DNA of 34,035 nt. It comes from Gemmatimonadaceae bacterium (GTDB taxonomy: Bacteria; Gemmatimonadota; Gemmatimonadetes; Gemmatimonadales; Gemmatimonadaceae). The notes under the pieces are model-generated. The model was not told the DNA's origin, ran no database searches, and was given only the letters and a program-made list of their open reading frames with translations. The position numbers and the translations under genes were made by a program. The stretch's first letter is position 1. The number at the start of each line of letters is the position of its first letter. This document shows, one piece after another, positions 8,595 through 17,964 of this stretch. The stretch spans positions 1 through 34,035 of the forward strand of contig JANWLO010000033.1 in the NCBI GenBank assembly GCA_025450815.1, read 5' to 3'.

Positions 8595-10115
8595 TTATCG
8601 GGGCGCAGGCTCCGTCTCCCGGTACCAGTCGACCATCGTGGAGTCGCGCGCAGCGGGGGCTGCGGCGCGAGTGCGCATCATCTGCTCGATCTCGTCCGCC
8701 TCGCGCGGCGCGCGCGAGATCCATTCCACGCCGGACGGTGTGACGAAGTAGTCGTCCTCGATCCTGATGCCAATATTGGCATACCGCTTCACCACCGGCC
8801 GCAGCCGCGCGACAAGCGCACGGTTCGTCGGAGTATCCGGGAGCTCGTCGAGCATCGTTGGGCGAACGTAGAGCCCCGGCTCGATCGTGAACGCCGTTCC
8901 CGGCGCGACCACGCGCGAGGTCGGATCGTGCACCTCGAGCCCGATCCCGTGGCCGAGCGCGTGGATGTAGTAGAGCGATAGCTGCGCGCAGCCGCGGGCG
9001 ATGCGGCGGCGACATCCCCCGCTCCCGGGATCGTACACCGCGTTGGCCGAGTCGATGAGTCCGAGGCGCGTCAGGCCATCGGTGAGCGCCCGATTGGCCG
9101 CCTCGTCCAGTGCCGCTTGCGACACCCCCACGCGCGCGACTTCCTCCGCCGCGTGCTGCGCGTTACGCACCACCTGGTAGATCGCGCGCTGCTCCGGGGT
9201 GAAGGTGCCGCTCACCGGCACCGTGCGCGTCACATCCGCCGCGTAGCCACGATACGACGCGCCGATGTCCATCACCACGACGTCGCCTGCGCGCATGAAT
9301 CGGTCGTCCGCGTTGTAGTGCAACGCGGTGGAATTCGGTCCCGACCCTACGATTGTGGAGAAGGACGGGCGGTCCGCGCCATTTCGCCGAAAGGTGTATT
9401 CGATGAGCGCCTGGATCTCGAACTCGTTCACCCCCGGACGAATCGTCGCGATCGCATCGCGCTCCGCGCGCACGGTGATGTCGATCGCCCTGCGCTCGAG
9501 CGCCAGCTCCGCGGTGGAGTGGTGCATCCGCAGCCTGTCCACGATTCCACTCGCGTCCGTCGTCGTGATGTTCGGGTGCGCGTGCTCGAGGGATGCCACG
9601 AGCTGGTCGTCGCGGGTCTGGTAGCCTGCTCCATCACTGTCGCCGAGCACCGACAGCGTGCCGCCAAGCTCGAGCAGGGAGTCGAGCGCGGGGCGAAGTT
9701 GGTCGAGCGTGCGCGCAGCGAGTCCGGTGACGCGCGTCGTTCCCGACGCACCGAGCCGAGTGCCTGTCCACGCCTCACGCCCGGGATCGCGCGGCTGCAC
9801 GAAGATCGTCGTCGCCACGGTGCCCGCGCGCTTCGCGATCACGAGCGCGGCGTCCGGCTCCGTGACGCCCGTCAGATAAAAGAATATCGGGCGCGGATAG
9901 AAGCTGAGGAAATCTTCCGCCGGCTCCGGCCCAGCCAGTGCGAGGAGCACCCCGTCGGGCATCGCTGCGGCGAGCGAGTCGCGGCGCGCCGCGTATTGCG
10001 ACTGCGGAATCTGCGCGGCGAGAGGCGCGGCGACGATAGAGCACAGAAGGAGAACGGAGGCGACGCGCACGGCTATGATCCTCTGGCAATGGCCCGGGAA
10101 GAATCTTACGACCAT
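8595..10115 (-). CDS. Exported M24B Xaa-Pro aminopeptidase
   Basis: The 506-residue dinuclear metallopeptidase of the pita-bread fold removes N-terminal residues before proline. A signal peptide (VRVASVLLLCSIVAAPLAAQ) precedes an N-terminal creatinase-like domain. All five metal ligands can be seen: D283 in DIGASYRGYAAD, D294 in the same segment, H389 in HALGHGIGLEVHDP, E412 in TIEPGLYV and E453 in IRIEDDYFV. A short cysteine-containing insertion (GSGGCRRRIARGC, about 364-376) just before the histidine motif is unusual and could form a disulphide outside the cytoplasm. The start is ATG at 10115; an in-frame GTG at 10070 would give a more compact signal peptide. It is divergent from the Yip1-like gene across 31 bases. 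Confidence 0.93.
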   Translation of the reverse strand: MVVRFFPGHCQRIIAVRVASVLLLCSIVAAPLAAQIPQSQYAARRDSLAAAMPDGVLLALAGPEPAEDFLSFYPRPIFFYLTGVTEPDAALVIAKRAGTVATTIFVQPRDPGREAWTGTRLGASGTTRVTGLAARTLDQLRPALDSLLELGGTLSVLGDSDGAGYQTRDDQLVASLEHAHPNITTTDASGIVDRLRMHHSTAELALERRAIDITVRAERDAIATIRPGVNEFEIQALIEYTFRRNGADRPSFSTIVGSGPNSTALHYNADDRFMRAGDVVVMDIGASYRGYAADVTRTVPVSGTFTPEQRAIYQVVRNAQHAAEEVARVGVSQAALDEAANRALTDGLTRLGLIDSANAVYDPGSGGCRRRIARGCAQLSLYYIHALGHGIGLEVHDPTSRVVAPGTAFTIEPGLYVRPTMLDELPDTPTNRALVARLRPVVKRYANIGIRIEDDYFVTPSGVEWISRAPREADEIEQMMRTRAAAPAARDSTMVDWYRETEPAPR

Positions 10116-10146
10116 ATTGGTGCAACTCTAACGTCCGGAGCCGCAC

Positions 10147-10872
10147 GTGACCGAACCCGTAACCGAGCCCTCTCCCCCGAACGCGTCGCTCTGGGAAGAC
10201 TTCATCGACATCTTCACGTCGCCGTCGGCGGTGTTCCGACGACGCGTCAACTCGGGATTCGGCGTGCAGCTGCTCGTGCTCACCGTGCTGTTCGCCATCA
10301 TCGTGATCGGGACGAAATCGCTCGTGATGCCGGCGATCGACGCCGACATCGCCCGGCAAGGCGCGAAGATGATGCAGTCGCACCCTGAGATCACCGCGGA
10401 GCAGCTCCAGAAACAGCAATCGATGGGCGAGACCTTTGGACCCATCTTCGTCGTGATCCTGATTCCGATCATGGCGATGCTAACCGGGTTCGTGCTCTGG
10501 CTCGTGGGAAAGATCTTCGATTCGAAGCAGACGCCGTCGACGGCGATGATGGTGGCGACTTATGCGTTCTTCCCCAAGCTCCTGGCGGCGCTCGCCGGCG
10601 CGCTCATCGCCTTCCTCTCGAGCCCGGAGCGCCTCAACAGCATGTCGCGATTGACCGTGGGGCTGGGCGCGCTGCTCGATCCCGACAAGGCGTCCCCCGT
10701 TTTGCTCGCGCTGCTGACGCGCGTGGATGTGTTCACGATCTGGGTGACGGTGCTGCTCGCCATCGGCCTGCATGTCACCGGGAAAGTCCCGAAGGCACAG
10801 GCCTACGCCGCTGCGGCGATCGTGTGGCTCATCGGGGCGCTCCCCGGCGTGCTTCCCGCGCTGCGAGGCTGA
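10147..10872 (+). CDS. Yip1-domain integral membrane protein
   Basis: The 241-residue protein has an N-terminal cytoplasmic segment (ASLWEDFIDIFTSPSAVFRRR, the typical entry to Yip1/PF04893 domains) and about five hydrophobic helices near residues 40-60, 98-120, 128-160, 190-208 and 217-237. Bacterial Yip1-domain proteins have no settled function. The GTG at 10147 is supported by CCGGAG six bases upstream, one of the better ribosome-binding sites here. It stands alone, divergent from the M24B gene and convergent with the acyl-CoA dehydrogenase gene (12 bases between ends). The family call rests on the N-terminal motif and topology. Confidence 0.8.
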   Translation: MTEPVTEPSPPNASLWEDFIDIFTSPSAVFRRRVNSGFGVQLLVLTVLFAIIVIGTKSLVMPAIDADIARQGAKMMQSHPEITAEQLQKQQSMGETFGPIFVVILIPIMAMLTGFVLWLVGKIFDSKQTPSTAMMVATYAFFPKLLAALAGALIAFLSSPERLNSMSRLTVGLGALLDPDKASPVLLALLTRVDVFTIWVTVLLAIGLHVTGKVPKAQAYAAAAIVWLIGALPGVLPALRG

Positions 10873-10884
10873 GTCGTTCGGCCG

Positions 10885-12051
10885 CTACTTGAGCAGCAGC
10901 TTCGCGATCGTCTGGAGCTGCATGTTGGACGTGCCCTCGTAGATCGTGCCTATCTTGGCGTCGCGGTAGAACTTCTCCACGGGGTAGTCCTTCGTGTAGC
11001 CGTAGCCGCCGTGCAGCTCCACACACAGCGAGGTGACGCGCTCGCACACCTGCGATGCGAACAGCTTCGCCATCGCGGCCTCGCGCGTGAACGGATGGCC
11101 ACCGTCCCGTATCCGCGCGGCGTTATACACGAGGAGACGAGCTGCCTCGAGCTCAGTGGCCGCCTGCGCGAGCTGGAACTGGATCCCCTGAAATTCCGCC
11201 AGCCGCGTACCGAACTGCGTGCGCTCCTTCACGTACGCGATCGTGGCCTCGAGCGCCCCGCGCGCCACGCCGATCATCTGCGCGCCGATTCCGATCCGTC
11301 CGCCGTTCAGCGTCTCGATCGCGATCTTGTATCCCTGTCCAACCTCGCCGAGCACGTTGGCGGCGGGGATGATGCACGCGTCGAAGACCAGTTCCGTGGT
11401 GCTCGATGCGCGAATGCCCAGCTTGTCCTCCTTCTTCCCCACCGTGAAGCCGCTCATGCCGCGCTCGACGAGGAACGCGGTAATTCCCTTGTAGCCCGCC
11501 GCGGGATTCACCGTCGCGAAGACGACAAAGATCCCGGCATCCGCGCCATTCGTGATCCAGAGCTTGCGTCCGCTCAGTGACCAGCCACCCTCGTGCTTCT
11601 CCGCACGCGTTGCAAGTCCGAACGCATCCGAGCCGGATCCCGCCTCTGACAGGGCGTACGCGCCGATGACCTTTGATGCGAGTCGAGGGAGAAAGCGCTG
11701 CCGCTGCTCGTCGGTGCCGTAGCGCGCTATGGGGTAGGCAACGAGCGTGTTCTGCACGTCCACCATGATCGCGGCTGAGGCGTCCACGCGGCTGATCTCC
11801 TCCACCGCGAGCGTGACCATCATGAGAGAGCCCGCGGCGCCGCCGTACTGCTCGGGAACCTCGATCCCCATTAGTCCGAGCTCGAAGAGCGCTGGCAGCA
11901 GTGCGGGATCGATTCGTGTGGCGCGCTCCATCTCCTGCACGCGCGGCCTGACTTCCTGCTCGGCGAATGCCGCCACGGCATCGCGGAATGCGCTCTCTTC
12001 CTCCGAGAGCGACGTTAGCGCGTCGCGCGCGGTTGAACCGTCGGTAAGCAT
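10885..12051 (-). CDS. Acyl-CoA dehydrogenase (short/branched-chain type)
   Basis: The 388-residue FAD enzyme is full length for the family. It has the N-terminal helical domain (FAEQEVRPRVQEMERATR), FAD/substrate signature AYALSEAGSGSDAFGL, WITNGADA, the second signature QFGTRLAEFQGIQFQLA, and the catalytic base E372 in IYEGTSNMQ close to the C-terminus. That Glu position is typical of short-chain and 2-methyl-branched-chain dehydrogenases. It catalyses alpha,beta-desaturation of acyl-CoA and passes electrons to ETF. The ATG at 12051 lies 20 bases after the cbiX stop, so it is probably the last gene of the metH operon, although a link to one-carbon metabolism is not obvious. Substrate specificity cannot be read from sequence. 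Confidence 0.94.
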   Translation of the reverse strand: MLTDGSTARDALTSLSEEESAFRDAVAAFAEQEVRPRVQEMERATRIDPALLPALFELGLMGIEVPEQYGGAAGSLMMVTLAVEEISRVDASAAIMVDVQNTLVAYPIARYGTDEQRQRFLPRLASKVIGAYALSEAGSGSDAFGLATRAEKHEGGWSLSGRKLWITNGADAGIFVVFATVNPAAGYKGITAFLVERGMSGFTVGKKEDKLGIRASSTTELVFDACIIPAANVLGEVGQGYKIAIETLNGGRIGIGAQMIGVARGALEATIAYVKERTQFGTRLAEFQGIQFQLAQAATELEAARLLVYNAARIRDGGHPFTREAAMAKLFASQVCERVTSLCVELHGGYGYTKDYPVEKFYRDAKIGTIYEGTSNMQLQTIAKLLLK

Positions 12052-12071
12052 GGGCTGAATGTTACCGCCCG

Positions 12072-12455
12072 TCAGCGCGTGCTGCTCTCCGCGGGCGTCA
12101 CGCCGGCCCTTTCGAGCACCAGCAACGCAAGCTGCTCGCTCACCCCGAACGCCGGCGTCACCTGCACGGATACACCGGGATGCCCGGCGGCGACCTCGGC
12201 GACCATGCGCGGGATGTCACGCGTGGAGTGCTTGCCGGGCGAGAGCATGTACGGGAAGGCCACGATCTCCGTAGCGCCGGCGGCAACGCACGCCGCGAAG
12301 CCGTCTGCGATGCTCGGCGCCGCGAGCTCCATGTGCGCGATGCGCACCACCACGCTGTCGCCCGCCATGCGCTGCACCAGCTCGCCTACACTATCCAGCA
12401 TCTGGTTGGCCGCCTCGCGCATGGATCCGTGATCGATGATCAGAATTCCCTTCAC
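12072..12455 (-). CDS. cbiX: Short CbiX-type sirohydrochlorin chelatase
   Basis: The 127-residue single-domain class II chelatase is the size of the short CbiX form that works as a homodimer. It has the N-terminal IIDHGS with H9 and, later, H76 in SPGKHSTRDIP; these two histidines hold the metal in the family. HMELAAPSI at 41-49 is the usual third element. It would insert Co (or Fe/Ni) into sirohydrochlorin early in cobalamin or sirohaem synthesis. The GTG start at 12455 has GAGGAG four bases upstream; reading further upstream in frame gives a long implausible extension. Its position 56 bases behind the MetH/MTHFR genes links corrinoid supply to a B12-dependent enzyme. Confidence 0.88.
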   Translation of the reverse strand: MKGILIIDHGSMREAANQMLDSVGELVQRMAGDSVVVRIAHMELAAPSIADGFAACVAAGATEIVAFPYMLSPGKHSTRDIPRMVAEVAAGHPGVSVQVTPAFGVSEQLALLVLERAGVTPAESSTR

Positions 12456-12511
12456 GTGGCTCCTCACTCGGATTTCGGAGCCTTCAATATACTTCAGGTC
12501 GCCCCGCCCGC

Positions 12512-14422
12512 TCAGCTCTCGAACACCGAGACCGCGAGCTCTACCTTGCCGAAGGGCGCCGAGACTTGCGCACCCTGCACGGCACCCCGCACGCGATCCA
12601 GCATCTCGCGAGCGATGGCGATTCCCTCTGCCACCGCGTGCTCCTTCGACTTCTCGCTCGCCGCACGCATCCGCTTTACCACCGACTCCGGCACCACTAC
12701 GCCGGGTACTTCGTTCGCCAGGAACTCGGCGTTGCGCGCGGACACCAGTGGCCAGATCCCCGCGACGATCGGGATTCGCACGTGCGCGATCGACTCGAGA
12801 AAGCGCTCGAGCTGCTCGACGTCGAACACCGGCTGCGTGATGGCATACTCGGCGCCCGCATCCACCTTCCACTCGAAGCGGCGCAACTCGTACGCGGGAT
12901 CGAACGCCGCCGGGTTCACGCCAACTCCGATCGTGAACGCAGTAGGTCGGCCGAGCGAATTGCCGCCGGGGTCGAGTCCCTTGTTCAGTCGGCTCACGAG
13001 ATTGGTGAGCCCGATCGAGTCGATGTCGAACACCGCGGTCGCGTCGGGATACGGCCCCATCTTCGGCGGATCGCCGGTGATGAGGAGCAGGTTGCGCAGC
13101 CCCATCGCGGACGCTCCGAGCAAATCGCTCAGCATTCCGAGCAGGTTGCGGTCGCGGCAGCAGTAATGGGTGACGGTCTCCATTCCGACTCGCTGCTCGA
13201 TGAGGAGGCTCGTCATGAGCGCGCCCATGCGACTCTGCGCGCGCGGGCCATCGGGGACATTCACTGCATCGACGCCCGCAACCTTGAGTGCGGACACGCC
13301 TTCGAGCATCGCGGTTGCGTCCACGCCGCGCGGCGGCACGATCTCGACGGAGGTGACGAACTCGCTGCGCGCGATCTTGCCAGCCCAGCGCGAGCGGCGC
13401 GCGAACGGAATTTCGGCGACGCCCGCGGCTGCGGGATGCTCCGACGTGAGCTCGTCCGCCCCCTGGGTGTTCGGGAGCTGATAGCGCACGCTCGGCCGCC
13501 GCTGGCGTCGCGGCACTAGCGGCCGGATTCCTTCCACAAGCGACTTGATGTGCTCGGGCGTGGTCCCGCAGCAGCCGCCGATGAGCTTAGCGCCCGCCTG
13601 AATGAAGTGGCGCGCGTAGCTCGCCATGTACTCCGGGCTCGCCATGTACATCGTGCGCCCCGACACGTCGCGCGGCATGCCGGCATTCGGCTGCGCGCTC
13701 AGCTTTCGCTTCGTCACGGCGGCCATTCGCTCGATCGCCTCGAGAATCGCCTGCGGGCCCACAGAGCAGTTGAGCCCAACGACATCGGCGCCCCACTCGT
13801 CGAGGGCACGCGCGACGTCTTCGGGTGTCGCGCCGAACGGCGTGAGGCCGTCCTGGCCGATCGTCATCTGAGCGATCACGGGTGTGGATGACGAGAGCTC
13901 GCGCGCCGCCGCCAGCGCCTGCTCGATCTCCCCGAGATCGCCAAAGGTCTCGAGCAGAAAGCAATCGGCGCCGCCCTCGAGCAGCGCCTCCATCTGCTCG
14001 CGAAAATGGCCGCGCGCCTCATCGCGGCTGGTCGATCCGAAGGGCTCGATGCGTACGCCGAGCGGTCCTACGGCCCCCGCCACGAGCACGTTCGCGCCCG
14101 CCGCTTCGCGCGCGATCCGCGCCGCGCGGCGGTTGAACTCCGCCACGTGGTTCTCGAGCCCGTACTGCGCGAGCTTCAACCGGTTCGCGCCGAAGCTGTT
14201 CGTCTCGAGCAGCTCTGCGCCCGCCTTCACGTAAGCGCGATGCACATCGAGCACGAGCTCGGGCGAGCGTACGTTGAGCTCATCGTAGCACTGATTGATG
14301 AACACGCCGCGCGCGTAGAGCATCGTTCCCATGGCGCCGTCGGCGACCATGATGCGCTCGGGATCAGCGATCTCGCGCACGTCTGGCCGCTCGGTGGTGC
14401 GGAGCGCAGGGGCGGCCGTCAT
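12512..14422 (-). CDS. Bifunctional homocysteine S-methyltransferase / methylenetetrahydrofolate reductase
   Basis: The 636-residue fusion is of the B. subtilis YitJ type. Residues about 20-300 form the homocysteine-binding Zn barrel: VADGAMGTMLYARG, ETNSFGANR, and the Zn cysteines C219 (GLNCSVGP) and C284/C285 (GGCCGTTPEH). A basic linker (PRRQRRP, about 304-310) leads to the MTHFR domain (FVTSVEIVPPRG with the catalytic Glu, VPDGPRAQSRMG, LLLITGDPPKMG, ITQPVFD). The second half reduces 5,10-methylene-THF to 5-methyl-THF; the first transfers a methyl group to homocysteine. The ATG overlaps the metH stop codon by four bases (ATGA). A longer upstream open frame exists but overlaps metH out of frame and is rejected as the start. 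Confidence 0.94.
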   Translation of the reverse strand: MTAAPALRTTERPDVREIADPERIMVADGAMGTMLYARGVFINQCYDELNVRSPELVLDVHRAYVKAGAELLETNSFGANRLKLAQYGLENHVAEFNRRAARIAREAAGANVLVAGAVGPLGVRIEPFGSTSRDEARGHFREQMEALLEGGADCFLLETFGDLGEIEQALAAARELSSSTPVIAQMTIGQDGLTPFGATPEDVARALDEWGADVVGLNCSVGPQAILEAIERMAAVTKRKLSAQPNAGMPRDVSGRTMYMASPEYMASYARHFIQAGAKLIGGCCGTTPEHIKSLVEGIRPLVPRRQRRPSVRYQLPNTQGADELTSEHPAAAGVAEIPFARRSRWAGKIARSEFVTSVEIVPPRGVDATAMLEGVSALKVAGVDAVNVPDGPRAQSRMGALMTSLLIEQRVGMETVTHYCCRDRNLLGMLSDLLGASAMGLRNLLLITGDPPKMGPYPDATAVFDIDSIGLTNLVSRLNKGLDPGGNSLGRPTAFTIGVGVNPAAFDPAYELRRFEWKVDAGAEYAITQPVFDVEQLERFLESIAHVRIPIVAGIWPLVSARNAEFLANEVPGVVVPESVVKRMRAASEKSKEHAVAEGIAIAREMLDRVRGAVQGAQVSAPFGKVELAVSVFES

Positions 14423-17400
14423 GCGGCCTCGGTCTCCGCCGCGGCGCCGCGTACCACGTAATACTTCGCCTGCGGATGGTGAGCGACGATCGCCGCCGTC
14501 GACTGCTCGGGCATCAGCTGGAACGCTGACGTGAGATCGATGCCGAGCGCCTCGCGCGCGGGAAGAATGCTGAAAAGCTGCGCGTGCCCCTCGAGATCCG
14601 GGCACGCCGGATAGCCCCACGAATAGCGCTTTCCCTGGCTCGCGGGTACGCCCAGCTCGCGACGGATGGTCTGGTGCATCCACTCCGCGGTAGCTTCCGC
14701 GGCCTCGACGCCGAGGCCGTGCAGGTAGTACGCTTCGGTGTACTCGCCGGCGGCCTGCAGCTTCTCGAACCGGCGCGTAGCCTCGTCACCCACCGTCACG
14801 ATCTGGAACGCGGCGACATCGATGTCGCCCGACTCCACGGATCGGAAGTAGTCGGCGAGACAGAGATGCTCGCGCCCCTCTTGCCGCGGGAAGACGAATC
14901 GCGTGAGCTCGCGCATCGATCCGCCATCGCTCTGCATCGCGGCCGGATCGTACACGATGAGATCGTTGCCGCTCGCCTGCACCGGGAAGTAGCCGTACAC
15001 CGCTTGCGGCGCGAGCCAACCTTCGCGCGCCGCGCTCTCGGAAAGGCGCTCGAGCGTGGGGCGGAACTCCTCCCTCACTGCCTTCTCGTACGCCGGACCC
15101 GAACCGCGCCCTCCCCACTGCAGGCGGAAGAGCTCATCGAGGTCGAGGAGCGCGAGCACTTCGGCGAGCGGAATGTCGCGCCGCAGCTGCGCGCCGTAGA
15201 ACGGAGGCTTGGGCAGCGGGTTGTCCGCGGCCACCGCGCTGCGCGCACCCGCAGAATCGCCATGGGAGATATCCTTGCCCACCTGAGTGCGGAGAAACAC
15301 GTCGCGTCGCGCGCTCTCGATGAGCTCAGCCTTGAGCGGCCCGCGCTTCGCGTCGTCGATGAGCGACTCCATCGTGTCGAGCCCCTCGAAGGCGTCCTTG
15401 CAGTAGTACACGCCGGGCTCGTAGGCGCGCTCGCCCTCGACGAACATCGCGCGCCGGCCGAAGCGGCGGTTGATCGCCGCTCCGCCAATCAGCACCGGAA
15501 TGTCGAGGCCGCGCCGGTCGAGCTCCTGCACGCAGATCGGCATCTGCTTCGACGTCGACACGAGCAGCGCCGAGAGTCCAATCGCCGTCGCTCCGATCTC
15601 CACCGCCTTGTCGATGATCGTGTTCACCGGCACCTGCTTGCCGAGGTCGAACACGGTGTAGCCGTTGTTCGACAGGATCGTGTTGACGAGCGACTTCCCG
15701 ATGTCGTGGACGTCGCCGTACACCGTCGCGAGCACGACCTTCCCCTTGGTGTAGCCCTCTGAACGCTCGAGGAACTTCTCGAGGTGCGAAACGGCCTTCT
15801 TCATCACCTCGGCGCTCTGGAGCACGAACGGGAGAATCAGATCGCCGGCGCCGAAACGATCGCCAACCTCCTTCATCGCCGGCAGTAGCACCTCGTTCAG
15901 AACGCGTACGGGATTCTCGCGCACGCCTGCCGCATCGAGCGCCCCTTCCACGCCATCCTTCTTGCGATAGAGTACGTGCCAGCGCACGCGCTCGTCCGGC
16001 TCCATAGTCGTCACATCCGCCGCGCCGCCGGCTGCATCGGCGGCCGCGTTGGGACCGCGCGCGGCAAAGTGCTCGATGAAACGCTGCAGCGAGTCTGGAC
16101 GGCGGTTGAACACCATGTCGTCCGCGAGCGCACGCTCATCCGCCGGAATCTCCGCGTAGGGCGTGACGTGCGCGGGATTCACGATGGCCATGTCGAGCCC
16201 CGCACTCACGCAGTGGTGCAGGAACACGGAATTGAGCACCGCTCGCGCTTGCTGATCGAGTCCGAAGCTGACGTTGCTCACGCCCAGGCTCGTGAACACG
16301 CCCGGGAGCTCGCGCTTGATCTGCTTGATCCCTTCGATGGTCTGGTGTGCCGAGTCGAGCCACTCCGCCTCGCCAGTGGCGAGGGTGAAGGTGAGCGCAT
16401 CGAAGATCAGATCCTCGGACGCGAGGCCGAACTCCGTGGTGGCGATGTCGTGGATCCGGCGCGCGATCTCGAGCTTGCGCGCGCCCGTCTTCGCCATCCC
16501 CACCTCGTCGATGGTGAGCGCGACGACGGCGGCGCCATGTTTCTTCACCACCGGCAGCACGCTGTCGATGCGCTTGCGGCCGTTCTCCATGTTGATCGAA
16601 TTCACAATCGCGCGGCCGGGCACGCGCTCGAGCGCCGCCTGGATGACGTCCACCTCGGTAGAGTCGATCATGATCGGCGACTCGACGCTCATCGAGAGCA
16701 GCCGCACGACCTCCGCCATTTGCACCGCCTCGTCCGCGCGCTCGGTGACCGCGACGCACACGTCGAGCACGTGCGCACCGGCGTCCACCTGTTGGCGCGC
16801 CACCTCGACGATTCCCTCGTAGTCTTCGGCGAGCAACAGTCGCTTCACCTTGCGCGAGCCCTGCGCGTTCACGCGCTCGCCGATGAGCAAAGGCGGCGGG
16901 TCCTGGTGAAGCGTGATTGCGCGCATCGCGGACGACACGCGTGGCACGTGCGCCTCCGCGTGAGCGACGGCTATCTTCGATGCCTCGACCTTTTTCACGG
17001 CGGCGACGATCGCGGCGAGATGCTCGGGCGTGGTGCCACAGCATCCGCCCACGACGCGCACTCCGAAGTCACGAACGAACTCCGAGAGCGCAGCCGCCAT
17101 TGGCGCGGGCTCGAGCGGATACACCGCCTCGCCGACGCCAGTGTTGAGCGGGAGCCCGGCGTTTGGAATGCAGGAGATCGGCAACCGCGCGTGTTCACCC
17201 AGATAGCGAATCGGCTCGCGCATGTGCTCGGGGCCGGTGGAGCAGTTCAAGCCGATCACGTCCACGCCAAGCGACTCGAGAGTCGTCATAGCGGCGGCGA
17301 TGTCGGTGCCGAGCAGCATGCGCCCGCTCGTGTCGAGCGTCACCTGTGCCTGGAGCGCGACGCGCCGGCCAATTTCAGCGAACAGCCGCTCGATGCCGGC

Positions 17401-17964
17401 GATCGCCGCCTTGACTTCGAGAATGTCCTGCGAGGTCTCGATGAGTAGAACATCTACACCACCCGCAACGAGCCCCTTGGCCTGCCGGTAGTAGTTCTCG
17501 GCGAGCTCCGCGAAGGAGATGGCGGAGAGAGTCGCGTCAGCGCTGGACGGGAGCATTCCCGTGGGTCCCATCGAGCCGGCGACGAAGCGCGGTGCGTCCG
17601 GCGTCGCGAACTTGTCGCACGCGGCGCGCGCGAGCCGCGCGGCGCCGGTGTTGATCGCGTCCACCTTGTCGCCAAGGCCCCACTCCGTGAGCCGGCGCGG
17701 TGTGCTCTGGAAAGTGCACGTCTCCACGACGTCGCAGCCCACCGCGAGAAACGACTCGTGGATCGACTGGATGACGTCGGGGCGCGTGAGCACGAGGTTG
17801 TCGTTGCACCCCTCGAGCGCCTTGCCGCCGAAGTCGTCCGCGGTGAGCCCCGCTCGCTGAATGTTCGTTCCCATCGCGCCGTCGTAGATGATCACGCGGC
17901 GATCGATGGCATCCAGGTACGCTGAGGGAAATCGGTGACTTGGCATATCGATGGCTGAAGACAT
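14419..17964 (-). CDS. metH: Cobalamin-dependent methionine synthase
   Basis: The 1181-residue, full-length four-module enzyme comprises a homocysteine barrel (YDGAMGTNIQ; Zn cysteines in GLNCSTGP and GGCCGTTPEHL), a pterin-binding barrel (LLIGERVNAQGSRKVK, MIDSTE, NSINMENG), a cobalamin cap and Rossmann domain (DVHDIGKSLVNTILSNNGY with the cobalt-ligating His, LSALLVSTSKQM, VLIGGAAINRRF) and an AdoMet activation domain (GYFPVQASGNDLIVY, RYSWGYPACPD). It methylates homocysteine to methionine with 5-methyl-THF. I take the ATG at 17964; a TTG at 17997 and an ATG at 17946 are alternatives. None has a good ribosome-binding site. It heads the operon with the HMT/MTHFR fusion, cbiX and an acyl-CoA dehydrogenase gene. 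Confidence 0.96.
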   Translation of the reverse strand: MSSAIDMPSHRFPSAYLDAIDRRVIIYDGAMGTNIQRAGLTADDFGGKALEGCNDNLVLTRPDVIQSIHESFLAVGCDVVETCTFQSTPRRLTEWGLGDKVDAINTGAARLARAACDKFATPDAPRFVAGSMGPTGMLPSSADATLSAISFAELAENYYRQAKGLVAGGVDVLLIETSQDILEVKAAIAGIERLFAEIGRRVALQAQVTLDTSGRMLLGTDIAAAMTTLESLGVDVIGLNCSTGPEHMREPIRYLGEHARLPISCIPNAGLPLNTGVGEAVYPLEPAPMAAALSEFVRDFGVRVVGGCCGTTPEHLAAIVAAVKKVEASKIAVAHAEAHVPRVSSAMRAITLHQDPPPLLIGERVNAQGSRKVKRLLLAEDYEGIVEVARQQVDAGAHVLDVCVAVTERADEAVQMAEVVRLLSMSVESPIMIDSTEVDVIQAALERVPGRAIVNSINMENGRKRIDSVLPVVKKHGAAVVALTIDEVGMAKTGARKLEIARRIHDIATTEFGLASEDLIFDALTFTLATGEAEWLDSAHQTIEGIKQIKRELPGVFTSLGVSNVSFGLDQQARAVLNSVFLHHCVSAGLDMAIVNPAHVTPYAEIPADERALADDMVFNRRPDSLQRFIEHFAARGPNAAADAAGGAADVTTMEPDERVRWHVLYRKKDGVEGALDAAGVRENPVRVLNEVLLPAMKEVGDRFGAGDLILPFVLQSAEVMKKAVSHLEKFLERSEGYTKGKVVLATVYGDVHDIGKSLVNTILSNNGYTVFDLGKQVPVNTIIDKAVEIGATAIGLSALLVSTSKQMPICVQELDRRGLDIPVLIGGAAINRRFGRRAMFVEGERAYEPGVYYCKDAFEGLDTMESLIDDAKRGPLKAELIESARRDVFLRTQVGKDISHGDSAGARSAVAADNPLPKPPFYGAQLRRDIPLAEVLALLDLDELFRLQWGGRGSGPAYEKAVREEFRPTLERLSESAAREGWLAPQAVYGYFPVQASGNDLIVYDPAAMQSDGGSMRELTRFVFPRQEGREHLCLADYFRSVESGDIDVAAFQIVTVGDEATRRFEKLQAAGEYTEAYYLHGLGVEAAEATAEWMHQTIRRELGVPASQGKRYSWGYPACPDLEGHAQLFSILPAREALGIDLTSAFQLMPEQSTAAIVAHHPQAKYYVVRGAAAETEAA

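Noticed and set aside
15976-17448. Plus-strand open frame of 490 codons inside metH
   Set aside because: It is a mirror frame of metH; the translation is Arg/His/Asp-rich without domains.
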